A stretch of 57,946 nt of DNA from Chlorobiaceae bacterium (GCA_013335405.1 JAAXVR010000018.1:1-57946), one strand, 5' to 3'. Shown: positions 29,654 to 40,123, numbered from the stretch's first letter. Notes: a model not told the origin generated them from the letters alone. Numbers and translations: made by a program.

Positions 29654-30508
29654 TCAGCGGCAAAGGAATTTCGCATTGTCGAGGAGCCGGACCGAACCTG
29701 CCCTGACTGCCATGATCATGCGGTATTCCCTGCCTTGTTCCGCGTTATCTGCCGGTTCGAACGTCTCCTCGTCGACGAAGCTCACGTAATCGGGTATGAA
29801 GCCTTGCACCGACCGCACCATCGCATCCACTTCCGCAGCGATTGCCGAGAGGTCCCTGCGGTTGAGGGCGATGCACGTTCCGGCATGCTGAAGCCCCTGG
29901 CAGAGTATGGACGCATTGCTGCGCTCGCCGCTCGTGAGGTAGATATTGCGGGAACTGACCGCAAGACCGTTTTCCTCCCTCACGATCGGCGCCCCGACGA
30001 TCGTGACGTCGATGTTCAGGTCCGCGACGAGCCTGCGGATGATTGCGAGCTGCTGCGCATCCTTTTCGCCGAATACCGCGATATGCGGTTTCGTGATGTT
30101 CAATAACTTGGCGACGACGGTTGCGACACCGTTGAAATGGCCTTGCCTGAGGGCTCCTTCGAACTTGTCGGCGAGGGTTCCGCAGACAAGAGAGGTCTGG
30201 AAGGTTTCCGGATAGATGCCCGATGCTTCAGGTGCGAAGAGGTAGTCGACTCCGGCGGCTTTCGCCAGAGCGATATCCTGCTCGAACGGCCGGGGATAGC
30301 GGTGAAGGTCTTCGTTCGCCCCGAACTGCCTGGGGTTCACGAACAGGGTGAGGATAACGATTCCCGCGGTTTCCCGGGCGAGTCTGACGAGGCTCAGATG
30401 CCCTTCGTGCAGCGCCCCCATGGTCATGACGACCCCGATGAGCTGGCGGTTCAGGCGCAGTTTTTCGGAAATGGCCTGCATTTCCCTGGGCTCAGTGATG
30501 ATCTGCAT
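29654..30508 (-). CDS. panC: Pantoate--beta-alanine ligase
   Basis: PanC condenses pantoate and beta-alanine with ATP in the last step of pantothenate synthesis. The 284-residue protein shows [15 protein letters not shown] (HIGH-like), [18 protein letters not shown] (pantoate site), [15 protein letters not shown] and [11 protein letters not shown] choose ATG at 30508; the frame is open to 30625 without family residues. Its start overlaps the 3' end of rsmI by 17 bases, so the two are probably co-transcribed and translationally coupled. Confidence 0.96.
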   Translation of the reverse strand: MQIITEPREMQAISEKLRLNRQLIGVVMTMGALHEGHLSLVRLARETAGIVILTLFVNPRQFGANEDLHRYPRPFEQDIALAKAAGVDYLFAPEASGIYPETFQTSLVCGTLADKFEGALRQGHFNGVATVVAKLLNITKPHIAVFGEKDAQQLAIIRRLVADLNIDVTIVGAPIVREENGLAVSSRNIYLTSGERSNASILCQGLQHAGTCIALNRRDLSAIAAEVDAMVRSVQGFIPDYVSFVDEETFEPADNAEQGREYRMIMAVRAGSVRLLDNAKFLCR

Positions 30509-31232
30509 GATGATGTTCCGGTTGGATTGCTTTTTTTCCGGCAGGGTGCAGGACGACCACGAATTCGCCCCTTGTCTTTCCTGCCGCAAGGTGTTCCCTG
30601 ATTTCTGCGATGGTGCCTGCGACATATTCCTCGTGGATTTTCGTCATTTCCCTCGCGATGAATACCTGGGCCTGCGGCAGTCGCTCCTCAATTTCGTCGA
30701 GGAGCTGCATGATCCTGAAGGGAGATTCGTAAAGGACAATGGATGACTGAAGCGAACAGAGAAAGTCGATGCGGCTCCTGCGCCCTTTTTTATGCGGCAG
30801 GAAGCCGGCGAAGAAGAAACTGCTGACGGGAAGGGGGCATGCCGAGAGCGCCGCAGTGAGGGCACTGGGGCCGGGAACGGGTATGACCGTCATGCCGCTT
30901 TCGCGGACAGCCTGCAGGATGGTGTAGCCCGGGTCGCTGATGACGGGGGTGCCCGCATCGGTTATGAGCGAAACGTCAGTACCCTCTTCGAGCAGCCCGA
31001 TGATCTGGCGGACGGCTTTCGGTTCGTTGAAGCTGTGGTAGCTGACAAGTCTTTTCTGCTGAATGTCGAGATGCCGGAGGAGAATCGATGCCCTTCGGGT
31101 ATCTTCGCATGCGATTGCCCCAGTTTCCCGAAGGGTTCTGATTGCTCTCAGGGTAATGTCTTCAAGGTTGCCGAGAGGCGTTGCAACGACAAAAAGCGTT
31201 CCGGTATGTGAATGTTCGTTCGGCAAAGGCAA
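30492..31232 (-). CDS. rsmI: 16S rRNA (cytidine1402-2'-O)-methyltransferase RsmI
   Basis: RsmI adds the 2'-O-methyl group on C1402 in the ribosomal P site. The 246-residue protein is a tetrapyrrole-methylase fold with [49 protein letters not shown] and the [10 protein letters not shown] loop. No ATG precedes the conserved start; TTG at 31232 (or TTG at 31226) is inferred. The C-terminal tail is His-rich ([10 protein letters not shown]). It leads the rsmI-panC pair. Confidence 0.93.
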   Translation of the reverse strand: MPLPNEHSHTGTLFVVATPLGNLEDITLRAIRTLRETGAIACEDTRRASILLRHLDIQQKRLVSYHSFNEPKAVRQIIGLLEEGTDVSLITDAGTPVISDPGYTILQAVRESGMTVIPVPGPSALTAALSACPLPVSSFFFAGFLPHKKGRRSRIDFLCSLQSSIVLYESPFRIMQLLDEIEERLPQAQVFIAREMTKIHEEYVAGTIAEIREHLAAGKTRGEFVVVLHPAGKKAIQPEHHHADHH

Positions 31233-31323
31233 AATGACAGACTTGAGCGACGGGTTTTGTATGGCAGATTCACGATGCTTTTAGTATAATAATAAAAATA
31301 CGATAAACAGCATTCAGGCAGCT

Positions 31324-32307
31324 ATGGGCGATCAGACACCGTTACTTTCGGTCCGGGATTTACGGGTGGAATTTTCACAGAAAAGGCAGGGAGGCCTCGG
31401 AAAGCCCCTTCCGATAAGGGTCGTCAACGGCGTAACCTTCGAGGTGATCAAGGGAGAGACGCTCGGTCTGGTCGGTGAGTCGGGATGCGGAAAGACCACG
31501 CTCGGCAGAGCCATTATCCGTCTCGGCAGCCCGAAGGTTTCCGGTTCGATCGCATTCGGGGGGAAGGAGATCACCACGCTCGGCCACCGCGCTTTCCGGA
31601 CTCTGCGCAAGGAGATGCAGATGATTTTCCAGGACCCCTACGGGTCGCTGAATCCGCGCCTGACGGTCACCGAGATGCTCGGCGAGGTTCTCTCTGTTCA
31701 CGGCATCGCACGCGGCAAGGCCGCCCGCAAGCGTATCGATGAACTGCTCGCGCTTGTAGGCCTCGGCAGGGAGTACAGCAACCGCTATCCCCACGAATTT
31801 TCAGGAGGGCAGCGCCAGAGGCTCGGTATCGCAAGGGCGCTCTCGGTGAATCCCGAATTCATCATCTGCGACGAGCCTGTTTCTGCGCTGGATGTCTCGA
31901 TCCAGTCCCAGATCATCAATCTGCTCAAGGATCTGCAGCGTGACCTGGGCCTCACCTATCTTTTCATCGCGCATGACCTTTCGGTCGTGGAGCATATTTC
32001 CCGGAGGGTGGCGGTGATGTACCTCGGGAAAATCGTGGAACTCGCCGACAGCGCCGATCTTTACGCAAGCCCGAAACATCCGTATACGAAAGCCCTCTTG
32101 TCGGCCATTCCCAATCCCGAGCCGGGCATGAAAAAAGAGAGGATCCTTCTGAACGGCGACCAGCCGGGGCCGCTCGATATTCCTCCCGGATGCAGTTTCC
32201 ATCCCCGTTGTCCATTCGCGTTCGCTGAGTGCAGCAGGCGGGTTCCGCTCCTGAAAGAGCTGGAAGGAACTGCAGGGCATCGGGTCAGCTGCCTGCTTTA
32301 TGAATAA
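31324..32307 (+). CDS. Oligopeptide/dipeptide ABC transporter ATP-binding protein (OppF/DppF type)
   Basis: The 327-residue ATPase has Walker A GESGCGKTT, signature FSGGQRQRLGIARAL, Walker B FIICDEPVSALDVS and the switch His in FIAHDLSVVEH. The C-terminal oligopeptide-transporter extension contains CSFHPRCPFAFAEC with three cysteines and another in VSCLLYE, the pattern that can hold an iron-sulfur centre in DppD/OppF-type subunits. It is a single ATPase next to sppA, with no permease beside it; a peptide-binding lipoprotein and an OppB-like permease occur 14 kb away at 45653-48403. These may form one transporter. Confidence 0.92.
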   Translation: MGDQTPLLSVRDLRVEFSQKRQGGLGKPLPIRVVNGVTFEVIKGETLGLVGESGCGKTTLGRAIIRLGSPKVSGSIAFGGKEITTLGHRAFRTLRKEMQMIFQDPYGSLNPRLTVTEMLGEVLSVHGIARGKAARKRIDELLALVGLGREYSNRYPHEFSGGQRQRLGIARALSVNPEFIICDEPVSALDVSIQSQIINLLKDLQRDLGLTYLFIAHDLSVVEHISRRVAVMYLGKIVELADSADLYASPKHPYTKALLSAIPNPEPGMKKERILLNGDQPGPLDIPPGCSFHPRCPFAFAECSRRVPLLKELEGTAGHRVSCLLYE

Positions 32308-34132
32308 CACCCCGGAAAACAGGAGATCGGATATGAGGAAAAACGGAAAGGGTCGCCCTCGTGCGGGCTGCCTTGCGACGATCGTTATTTCCATGGTTCT
32401 TGCCGTGGTGCTTGTTCTGCTTGTCCGTACGTCGCAGAGGCTGCCCGACCAGTTCGTGCTCAAGGTCCCTCTCGGGGGTTCCATCGATGAAATCAGCCGC
32501 GACACCGGCCTTCCCCCTTTCCTCGCTTCTCGCCCACCGCTTTCCATGCAGGACCTGCTGTTCATTTTCGATCATGCGGCATCCGACAATCGAGTCCGGG
32601 AGGTCCTGCTCGATGTTCACGGACTGAGGACAGGCGCAGCCAAAAATGCGGAACTCCGCGACGCTGTCGAAAGGCTTCGTGCCCGGGGCAAGAAGGTCAC
32701 GGCATTCCTGCGTTCCCCGGAGGACGGCGACTACCTGCTCGCCTCGGCCTGCGACCGGATCGTGCTTGAAAAGGGCGGGTTCCTTCTGCTTGACGGCCTC
32801 AAGGCCGAAATGCTTTTCTATGCCGGAACGCTTGGAAAGATCGGCGTGGGGTTCCAGGCCGCCCAGTGGAAAAAATACAAGAGCGGCATCGAGCCGTTCG
32901 TCAGGAACGGTCCGAGCGGGGAGTCTCTCGAGGAGGTGAATACCCTGCTTTCGGAAGCGTACGAAGATTACCTCTCGTATGTCTCGAAAAGGAGGAAGAT
33001 CAGTCGTGATTCTCTCGAGACGATCATCGACCGTGTAGCGCTGATGACCCCGGAAAAAGCCAGGGAACTCGGTCTCGTCGACGCCATATCCTCGTTCTGG
33101 AATCTCGAAAGGCAGCTGTCGGGAAAAAGCACGGGCAGTGAGCCTTCGGCAGGCGACAGGACCATTGTCGGTGCCGAACGCTACGCATCGGATTTCAGTT
33201 CGCCCATGAAACCCGATACCCGCGAAGGCATTGCCGTGGTGACGCTTTCAGGCACCATCGTCCGTTCATCGGGTGAAATGACGGAAGAGTTCGACAGGAA
33301 TGCCGATGTCGCCACTCTCAGGAGCTCGCTTGATATCGCGCTCGAGGAAACGTCGGTGAAATCGATAGTCCTGCGTATCGACAGCCCGGGCGGGGATGCT
33401 CTCGCCTCTTCCGAAATGCTTGAAATGCTCGATTCTGCGGCGGTCCGCAAACCGCTTGTGGTTTCGATGTCGGGCGTTGCGGCTTCAGGTGGATACATGG
33501 CGGCCCTGGCGGGAAAAACCATCTACGCCCAGCCCCTTACCGTCACCGGATCGATCGGTGTTTTTGCCCTCAAGCCGAACATTGGCGGACTGATGAAGAA
33601 CGCAGGCATTGAGCGCCATGTCATCACCAGAGGCAGGTTCGCCGATGCCAACACTCCTTTCAGGGCATTCGACCGGGAGTCGATGGAGAAATTCGTGGCG
33701 GCATCGGGTTTCATTTACGACGATTTTATCCGGAAAGTCGCCGTGTCGAGGAAGATGCGCATCGCCGAGGTCGATTCGGTTGCCGGCGGGCGGGTATGGA
33801 CGGGAAAGAGCGCGAAACAGGCTCGACTTGTCGACAGGACGGGCGGACTGTTCGATGCCCTGAAGGAAGCGCAGGCTCTCGGCGGCATCGACAGGGCAAA
33901 GACACCCCGCATTCTGCTTTATCCGGCCCGAAAAAACTGGATCGAATCCCTCCTGAAGCAGGACGGACAGGCTCTGTCCGGCATTCTCTCCGCGCTCCTG
34001 AAAAAAAAGCTCCTGCAGGAGGTTGTGCCGCAGGCGGAGTTCGGCTCTCTCGAAGGATTTTACCGGATGCTTCTCGAATCGCCGGGTGTGAAGGTGCTTG
34101 CGGTGATGCCGGGGGAGATCGTGATATATTAG
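32300..34132 (+). CDS. sppA: Signal peptide peptidase SppA, long (two-domain) form
   Basis: SppA is a membrane-bound Ser/Lys peptidase that clears cleaved signal peptides from the periplasmic side. The 610-residue protein has one N-terminal membrane helix (about residues 24-42) and two tandem S49 domains. In the 67-kDa type the general-base Lys sits in the first domain (QWKKYKSGIEPF here) and the nucleophile Ser in the second (SMSGVAASGGYMAALAG); both are visible. RIDSPGGDALASSE and TVTGSIGVFALKPN are also typical. The start overlaps the ABC ATPase gene by eight bases. Confidence 0.95.
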   Translation: MNNTPENRRSDMRKNGKGRPRAGCLATIVISMVLAVVLVLLVRTSQRLPDQFVLKVPLGGSIDEISRDTGLPPFLASRPPLSMQDLLFIFDHAASDNRVREVLLDVHGLRTGAAKNAELRDAVERLRARGKKVTAFLRSPEDGDYLLASACDRIVLEKGGFLLLDGLKAEMLFYAGTLGKIGVGFQAAQWKKYKSGIEPFVRNGPSGESLEEVNTLLSEAYEDYLSYVSKRRKISRDSLETIIDRVALMTPEKARELGLVDAISSFWNLERQLSGKSTGSEPSAGDRTIVGAERYASDFSSPMKPDTREGIAVVTLSGTIVRSSGEMTEEFDRNADVATLRSSLDIALEETSVKSIVLRIDSPGGDALASSEMLEMLDSAAVRKPLVVSMSGVAASGGYMAALAGKTIYAQPLTVTGSIGVFALKPNIGGLMKNAGIERHVITRGRFADANTPFRAFDRESMEKFVAASGFIYDDFIRKVAVSRKMRIAEVDSVAGGRVWTGKSAKQARLVDRTGGLFDALKEAQALGGIDRAKTPRILLYPARKNWIESLLKQDGQALSGILSALLKKKLLQEVVPQAEFGSLEGFYRMLLESPGVKVLAVMPGEIVIY

Positions 34133-34192
34133 GGGGGGCTTCTCACGACAATACATCGTGGTGCCCCGGGGAAGATGGAGGAAAGGGAAAGA

Positions 34193-34235
34193 TCAGAAAA
34201 GTCAGCTCCGGCAGTGCCGGAGCTGTCCTTTCTGA
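34193..34235. terminator. Bidirectional hairpin between sppA and the porin gene
   Basis: CAGCTCCGGCA and TGCCGGAGCTG form an 11-bp stem around a single central G. Outside it TCAGAAA and TTTCTGA extend the pairing with a small mismatched patch. It sits 60 bp after sppA and 10 bp before the porin stop on the other strand, so it can serve both convergent transcripts. Confidence 0.8.
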
Positions 34236-34245
34236 CTGAAGGCGG

Positions 34246-35637
34246 TCAGAATTTGTAGGTGACCGAGCTCTGCGCCCTCACGGCTTCGCTTCTCGGTGCT
34301 CCCATGTAATCCGTTATCCATTCGCCGAGCTGGAAACCGAGAATGAAGTTCGGCGTCACCTGGTTGATGACGTTCGCGAAGATGGTGCGGTTCATCGTTC
34401 TTGCTATTCCTGGTGATACAGGGTAGCCGGCGAGATCGTTGTCGTCAGGGTCATCGATTCCAGCTCCGATGCTGAACGTCGTCGAAGGGCTCGCGAAATA
34501 CTTCAGGGCAGCCCATCCGCCATGCGAACGGATATTCCAGATGTTGGTGATTTTGCCCGATACCTTACCTGTATTCACACCCTGTCCGATGCCTCCCCAG
34601 AACTCGTCGAGGTTCGAGCCCGTGAAGTATTCTCCTGCCAGGGTCAGCTGAGGGCTCATCGGCAGCGAAAGCTCAAGATTGCACGACCAGGTGTCGAGGG
34701 TCTTGTGAGTGTTGCCGGTGTCGGTATCCCACTGCTCCTGTCCGTAATGGCCCGACAGGGCGATGGTTGCCGGTTTGCTCTCCACGAGCACCGGCCCGCT
34801 CAGGGCGATGCGCCCCTGGATGGTCGGCATATCCGCATCCCTGCCTGGATCGGTCACGACAGTCGTGGTTGGTATTGTATTTTTTTCCCCGATCGTTCTC
34901 GATGCGGCGACGGCTACCTCGATGCGTCCCTTTTCGCCGGTCTTGAACCCCTTGGTGAGGCGGAGCTGAGGATGGCGGCCGCCGATATTGCCCGCTCCCC
35001 ACATGATTGCCGGATCGTCGGTGAAGGGGATCTGCGCGGCGACGAGATCCCAGGTCTGGCCTGCAACGATGCTGAAGTCCGAAGCGGGCCAGAACGCTTT
35101 CAGGTATGCGTGGCGCATCCTCGGATTCTGGTTGTTTTCGGTGCCGCCACCCGTGAAGTCGATTTCTATATTGCCGGAGATCTTCAGTTTCTCCGTGTCA
35201 GGGCCACCCAGATTGACGCCGAGCCTTGAAGCGCCTGCCGTGAGGTTCCATTCGCCGTCGTTGCGCCCCATACCCTGGGGCTGGGCCCAGAGGGCGATGT
35301 TTCCGGGATAGATCTGGCCGCTTTCCCAGATGGCGTCGAGGCGTGTGAACCCGTAAAGCTGCGCTTTGACGCCCGCTCCGAGCGAAACCGAGAGCGGCTC
35401 CTGTTTCGGCGCCGGTGCGGCAAGGGATGGAGCAGGTGTAACCGGAGCCTGTGCGTTGGCCGGTGCTGTTTCGGATTTCAGTTTCATCAATGCCTTGAGT
35501 TCGGCCAGTTCCTGTTCGAGGCGGGTGATGCGCATTTCGACGGATTCCGGCTGTTCAGCCGCAAACCCCGTTGCCGGTGCTGCCAGCAGCGAGCCTGCCA
35601 GCAGCAGGCCGTAGTGGAGTTTTTTTCCTGTTTTCAT
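34246..35637 (-). CDS. Outer-membrane porin with N-terminal coiled coil
   Basis: The 463-residue precursor has a cleavable signal peptide (LLLAGSLLAAPATGFAA), a short Leu-heptad coiled coil (MRITRLEQELAELKALM), an Ala/Pro-rich linker and then a beta-barrel of alternating hydrophobic strands ending in the C-terminal Phe of SSVTYKF. AQLYGFTRLDAIWESGQIYP resembles DcaP-like porins, whose periplasmic coiled coil trimerises the N-terminus. Substrate specificity cannot be read. ATG at 35637 is chosen because the signal peptide starts there; the frame is open to 35703. Confidence 0.82.
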   Translation of the reverse strand: MKTGKKLHYGLLLAGSLLAAPATGFAAEQPESVEMRITRLEQELAELKALMKLKSETAPANAQAPVTPAPSLAAPAPKQEPLSVSLGAGVKAQLYGFTRLDAIWESGQIYPGNIALWAQPQGMGRNDGEWNLTAGASRLGVNLGGPDTEKLKISGNIEIDFTGGGTENNQNPRMRHAYLKAFWPASDFSIVAGQTWDLVAAQIPFTDDPAIMWGAGNIGGRHPQLRLTKGFKTGEKGRIEVAVAASRTIGEKNTIPTTTVVTDPGRDADMPTIQGRIALSGPVLVESKPATIALSGHYGQEQWDTDTGNTHKTLDTWSCNLELSLPMSPQLTLAGEYFTGSNLDEFWGGIGQGVNTGKVSGKITNIWNIRSHGGWAALKYFASPSTTFSIGAGIDDPDDNDLAGYPVSPGIARTMNRTIFANVINQVTPNFILGFQLGEWITDYMGAPRSEAVRAQSSVTYKF

Positions 35638-35724
35638 GGAGAATTGCCTTCGAGGGCGGTACGGTTTTGGTTGTGTGTGTATGATCTCGCGAACGATGAA
35701 CAAAGAGTGAATATAGTATTTCTC

Positions 35725-37281
35725 TCAGAAGCTCCAGAAGTCGCGGTCGAGGTTGCGGTACTGGATGCCCTGGACCAGGTGTTTCATGAGGATGTGTTCC
35801 GATCCGTCGAGGTCGGCGATGGTACGGCTGACCTTGAGGATGCGGTCGTGCGCCCGTGCCGAGAGGTTCAGGCGGTTCATGGCGTCCATGAGTTTTTCTT
35901 CGCTCTCCTTGTCGAGCCTGCAGAAGGTCCTGATGAGGCGGGTGTTCATCTGCGCGTTGGTGTAGATTTTCGGGGACGGGACGGCAGCGAAGCGCTCGCT
36001 CTGGATCCTGCGCGCTCCGATTACCCGTTGCCGGATTATTTTCGAACTTTCCGCGGCGGATTGGGAAAAAAGCTCGAGGTTTTCGACTTTGGGCACGTCG
36101 ATGTGGATGTCGATGCGGTCGAGCAGGGGGCCGGATATTTTCGAAAGATACCGCTGTATCTGGGGCGGCGAGGCGGTGAGGTTTCCCTCGCTGTCCTTGA
36201 GTGCGCCCGCCGGGCTCGGGTTCATGGCGGCGACCAGCATGAAGCCTGCGGGATAGCGCGTGGTCATCGATATTCTCGAGACCGTGACTTCGCGGTCTTC
36301 GAGCGGCTGACGCAGGACTTCGAGGGCGTTTCGGGTGAATTCGGGCAGCTCGTCGAGGAAGAGGATGCCGTTGTGCGCGAGGCTCACCTCGCCGGGCCTC
36401 GCCGTTGCTCCGCCGCCGATAAGGGCAATGTTGCTCGTGGTGTGGTGCGGACTCCTGAAAGGGCGGGTGACCATGAGCGGCCTGTCTTTTTCGAGCAGGT
36501 TCGCCACGGAGTAGATTTTGGTGGTTTCGAGCGATTCATCGAACCCGAGGGGCGGGAGGATGCCGGGCAGGCTCTTTGCGAGCATGGTCTTTCCGCTGCC
36601 AGGCGGGCCGATCATGATGAGGTTGTGGCCACCGGCAGCGGCGATTTCGAGGGCGCGTTTGACCGCGGCCTGCCCTTTGATGTCGGCGAAATCGACCGGG
36701 TATTCCGGTTCGCAGTCGAACAGTTCCGCAACATTCACCGTCACCGGCGAAAGCGCGGCCGTTCCGGTGAGCAGCGCGACGGTTTCGTTAAGGCTCCCGA
36801 CGCCGTAGACCTGAACATCGGTTCCGGAAGCGGAGACGGCGACCGCCGCTTCCGGCGCGTTCGAAGCGGGTACGATGAGCCGTCCGATCCCTTCCTTTCC
36901 GGCCATGATGCCAACAGGGAGGGCACCGTTGATCCTTCTCACCGAGCCGTCGAGGGCGAGCTCTCCCATGACCAGCGTTCCTTCGAACCTGCCCGTCAGC
37001 AGCTGGAGCGAACCGAGCAGGCCTATGGCTATCGGCAGGTCGAACGCGGTTCCTTCCTTTTTGATGTCGGCGGGAGCGAGGTTCACCGTAATTTTTTTCG
37101 GCGGTACTTCGAATCCCGAGTTTTTGATGGCGGTCAGGATCCTTTCACGGCTTTCCCTGATGGCGTTGTCGGGGAGTCCGACCACCGTGAAGGATGGGAT
37201 GCCGCCGGAGACGTTGGTTTCGACGGCGACCTTCATGGCGTCGATACCGATGATGGCGGCGGCGTTGAGTCTTGTGAGCAT
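35725..37281 (-). CDS. comM: YifB/ComM-family Mg-chelatase-like AAA+ ATPase
   Basis: The 518-residue protein has an N-terminal Lon-like substrate domain (LNAAAIIGIDAMKVAVE, VGLPDNAIRESRERILTAI), the AAA+ core with Walker A GPPGSGKTMLA and Walker B LFLDELPEF, FRSPHHTTSN, and a C-terminal helical domain (NLSARAHDRILKVSRTIADL). ComM is a hexameric helicase that promotes branch migration during integration of transformed DNA. ATG at 37281 matches the family start; 57 further codons are open upstream. No competence pilus genes are nearby. Confidence 0.94.
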   Translation of the reverse strand: MLTRLNAAAIIGIDAMKVAVETNVSGGIPSFTVVGLPDNAIRESRERILTAIKNSGFEVPPKKITVNLAPADIKKEGTAFDLPIAIGLLGSLQLLTGRFEGTLVMGELALDGSVRRINGALPVGIMAGKEGIGRLIVPASNAPEAAVAVSASGTDVQVYGVGSLNETVALLTGTAALSPVTVNVAELFDCEPEYPVDFADIKGQAAVKRALEIAAAGGHNLIMIGPPGSGKTMLAKSLPGILPPLGFDESLETTKIYSVANLLEKDRPLMVTRPFRSPHHTTSNIALIGGGATARPGEVSLAHNGILFLDELPEFTRNALEVLRQPLEDREVTVSRISMTTRYPAGFMLVAAMNPSPAGALKDSEGNLTASPPQIQRYLSKISGPLLDRIDIHIDVPKVENLELFSQSAAESSKIIRQRVIGARRIQSERFAAVPSPKIYTNAQMNTRLIRTFCRLDKESEEKLMDAMNRLNLSARAHDRILKVSRTIADLDGSEHILMKHLVQGIQYRNLDRDFWSF

Positions 37282-37372
37282 GGCAGCGCGGGTAACGGTT
37301 TCCTTGAGATGCGATAATTGATAATTATACGCTAAAATTCCGTTACAACCACCAGGACAATGCGGTATTTTT

Positions 37373-40123
37373 CTATCCTGTCGTTCGCAAGGCTCCCGAG
37401 ATGGCGTTGACCGTGAGAAAAAGCTCCGGAAGCATGGCGTCGGCCCGTTCATTCATGCCGCGTGCAAGCAGATCTCGCCATTCCTTCAGGAGCGTTATCT
37501 GATGGAGGTGGAGCACGCCGAGCCCTTCCCGGCGCAGCGAGACGAAGCGCTGCACGCTCTGGCGCTGGTTTTCGAGGGATTCCGCAAAGAGCATGTCGAT
37601 GAAGGTTTTCGTCTTGAGGTATTCGGTTTCGATCATGCCGAGTATGCTCTCCCTGACAGGCACATCTGCGACAAGCGAAGCATAGATGCGCATGATTGCA
37701 GGGTCTGCGGCCGAAACGCTCGTGTCGGCATTGCTGATGACAGAGCGGAGCGGAGGCCAGGCAAAGCCATCACGGCGAAGTTCCTCGAACGCATCAGGAC
37801 GGGTTTCATGGAGGTATTCAAGGGCCGACCCTGTGCCATACCAGCCTGAAAGGGCGAAACGCGCCTGGTTCCAGCTGAAGACCCAGGGGATTGCCCTCAG
37901 GTCTTCGAGGGTTGATTTCCCGCTTCGCCGGGAAGGGCGGGAGCCGATCCTCGTGGATTCGATGATGTCGATGGGTGTGGCCTCGCGGAAAAAATCAAGG
38001 AACCCTTCCGCTTCCACAAGCGTGCGGTATGCCCGGTTGCTTTTCTCCGAAAGAAGGTCCATCAGCGGCTGCAGCGGTTGTGGCTTTTTCGACGAGTGTT
38101 TCTGACGGATCGCGATGCCTGCGACGCCTGCCATGAAAAGTTCGAGGTTGTAGACAGCGCTGATGCGGTTCGCGTATTTCTGGGCGATGGTTTCCCCCTG
38201 CTCGGTGAAGGAGATTCCGGCATTGAATGAACCGAAAGGCTGCGCCTTGACGAAACGGTGTGTCGGGCCGGCGCCCCGGCTGATGCTGCCTCCCCGTCCG
38301 TGGAAGAAAAGAAGGTCGGCAGCGGAGGAGTCGCCCGCTTCGAGCATGGCTTCCTGAGCGCGGTAGAGCGTCCAGGCGCTGGTAAAGATCCCTCCGTCCT
38401 TGTTGCTGTCGCTGTAGCCGATCATCACTTTCTGTACCTTTCGCGCACTCCCTGTTTTTTTCATCATGTAATCGAGGCTTCGCGAGGTGACCGGATGCCG
38501 GAGGAACTCGCCGAGGATTGCCGGGCTTCTTTCAAGATCGCCGATCGTCTCGAAGAGAGGGACCACGGGAAGCATGCAGACGGCACCGGCTTCGGTTTCG
38601 AGCATCAGGCCGACCTCGCGTGCGAAAAGGTAGACCGTGAGAAGGTCCGAAACCTCCCTTGTCATGCTGACGATGAGGGATCCGATGCCTTCATGGCCGA
38701 AGTGTTTGCCGTGCTCGAGGATGACCCTGAAACAGGCGAGGACCGCCTCGGCTTCCGGACCGGCAGTCATGTCGGGATGGGTGAACGGTCTTGGCGACTC
38801 AAGTTCGAGGTCGATGAACGCCCTTTTTTCCGCTTCCCCCCATTCGAGGAATCCGATACCGTCGAGACCGGCCGCCGTCATGAGCTGGGAGAGCGCAAGT
38901 TCGTGGAAGCGGCTGTTCTGGCGGATGTCGAGTTTTCCGAGGTGGAAGCCGAACGTCTGCACGATCCGGTAGACAGGGGCGACTTCGAGTTTCGCGATCT
39001 GTTCCGCTCCGACCGAACAAAGGGAGTCGTGGAGCAGTATCAGGTCTTCGAGGAGTTCCCCGGATCCCGTATAGCGGAAGTTCTCGCCGGAGAAGGAGTG
39101 TTCGGAGGGAAGCGCGGCAATGACAAGGTTCAGGAACTGCCGCCAGGGTTCATGAGGGTTCCGCGAGAGAGCCCGGCGGCCTTTTTCTCCAAGCTTGTCC
39201 GCAAGGTGCTCCGTGCGTTGTACAAGGGGTATGCAGGGAGCCTGCAGGCGTTCGGACAGGCTGAGTCTCGATGCGAGTTCCCTGAGCCGGCCCTGGACGA
39301 GGTCCATCGCATGCTTTCGCATGTCGGCAAGCGTCTCTTCGGTGACCCGGGCGTTGACGAGCGGGTGACCGTCCCGGTCCCCCCCGACCCAGCTTCCGAA
39401 ACTGATGCGCGGGTAGCTGCGGGGTCCCGGAAGATTCCTGCAGTCAAACCCGATTTCCATCCATGCCTGAAGCAGGCGGTTGTCGAGCATCGGCAGGACT
39501 TCAGGAAATATATTTCGGAGGTAGTGGACGACATTGCGGCGTTCGGCGGAAACTTCGGGTTTGTCGAACAGGATCTCCCCGGTGCGCCAGAGCCTTTCGA
39601 TGACCCCTTTCATATTCGACTTGATATCCTGCTGCTCCTGCGGGGTCCACATCCTGTTTTCCCGTTTTACGAGGAGCAGGTAGAGTTCCCGGTGCAGCTC
39701 GAGCACGGTTTTGCGTTTCGCCTCGGTCGGATGTGCGGTCAGCACTGCTTCGACGGATATCGAGGGAAGCATGGCAGCGATGGTTTCTTCGGCTATGCCG
39801 AGTTCACCAAGGCGTTTCAGGGTCCTGCCCCACAAGCCGTTCAGGTGCGGCAGCCCTTTTTCGGCTTCGAGGGCGCGACGGTTCTGTGCGGCTGAATTCT
39901 CTTCGGCCATGTTGAGGAGCTGGAAGAAAATGCAGAAGGCCTGGATAGCCCGTTCGGCGGAAGGATACTCATGGAGCGGCATCGCCGAACCGTTCAGCGG
40001 GAGGTGGCAGGCAAGTTCATGTTCGCCGAGATCATGGAGAACTTCCCGGAAGCACTGGAGCAGAAAAGCGAAATCACGGTCAGTTTTTTCGAAGTCGACG
40101 CTGCTGATCGTCGTGGTTATCAT
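37373..40123 (-). CDS. ppc: Phosphoenolpyruvate carboxylase
   Basis: PEPC fixes bicarbonate onto PEP to give oxaloacetate, an anaplerotic entry to the reductive TCA cycle. The 916-residue protein carries the catalytic His in VLTAHPTEAKRKT, the glycine-rich SFGSWVGGDRDGHP, MIGYSDSNKDGGIFTSAW with the catalytic Lys, and FFHGRGGSISRGAGPTH. The C-terminus ends NAISGALRTTG in place of the usual ..GMRNTG, with the final Gly kept as needed for activity. It lies 91 bp upstream of comM on the same strand and diverges from pscC. Confidence 0.97.
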   Translation of the reverse strand: MITTTISSVDFEKTDRDFAFLLQCFREVLHDLGEHELACHLPLNGSAMPLHEYPSAERAIQAFCIFFQLLNMAEENSAAQNRRALEAEKGLPHLNGLWGRTLKRLGELGIAEETIAAMLPSISVEAVLTAHPTEAKRKTVLELHRELYLLLVKRENRMWTPQEQQDIKSNMKGVIERLWRTGEILFDKPEVSAERRNVVHYLRNIFPEVLPMLDNRLLQAWMEIGFDCRNLPGPRSYPRISFGSWVGGDRDGHPLVNARVTEETLADMRKHAMDLVQGRLRELASRLSLSERLQAPCIPLVQRTEHLADKLGEKGRRALSRNPHEPWRQFLNLVIAALPSEHSFSGENFRYTGSGELLEDLILLHDSLCSVGAEQIAKLEVAPVYRIVQTFGFHLGKLDIRQNSRFHELALSQLMTAAGLDGIGFLEWGEAEKRAFIDLELESPRPFTHPDMTAGPEAEAVLACFRVILEHGKHFGHEGIGSLIVSMTREVSDLLTVYLFAREVGLMLETEAGAVCMLPVVPLFETIGDLERSPAILGEFLRHPVTSRSLDYMMKKTGSARKVQKVMIGYSDSNKDGGIFTSAWTLYRAQEAMLEAGDSSAADLLFFHGRGGSISRGAGPTHRFVKAQPFGSFNAGISFTEQGETIAQKYANRISAVYNLELFMAGVAGIAIRQKHSSKKPQPLQPLMDLLSEKSNRAYRTLVEAEGFLDFFREATPIDIIESTRIGSRPSRRSGKSTLEDLRAIPWVFSWNQARFALSGWYGTGSALEYLHETRPDAFEELRRDGFAWPPLRSVISNADTSVSAADPAIMRIYASLVADVPVRESILGMIETEYLKTKTFIDMLFAESLENQRQSVQRFVSLRREGLGVLHLHQITLLKEWRDLLARGMNERADAMLPELFLTVNAISGALRTTG

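Noticed and set aside
35614-37317. 567-codon open frame opposite comM
   Set aside because: Antisense shadow of a well-conserved AAA+ gene; no motif or start signal of its own.
38258-39895. 545-codon open frame opposite ppc
   Set aside because: Antisense to PEP carboxylase motifs; no recognisable domain.
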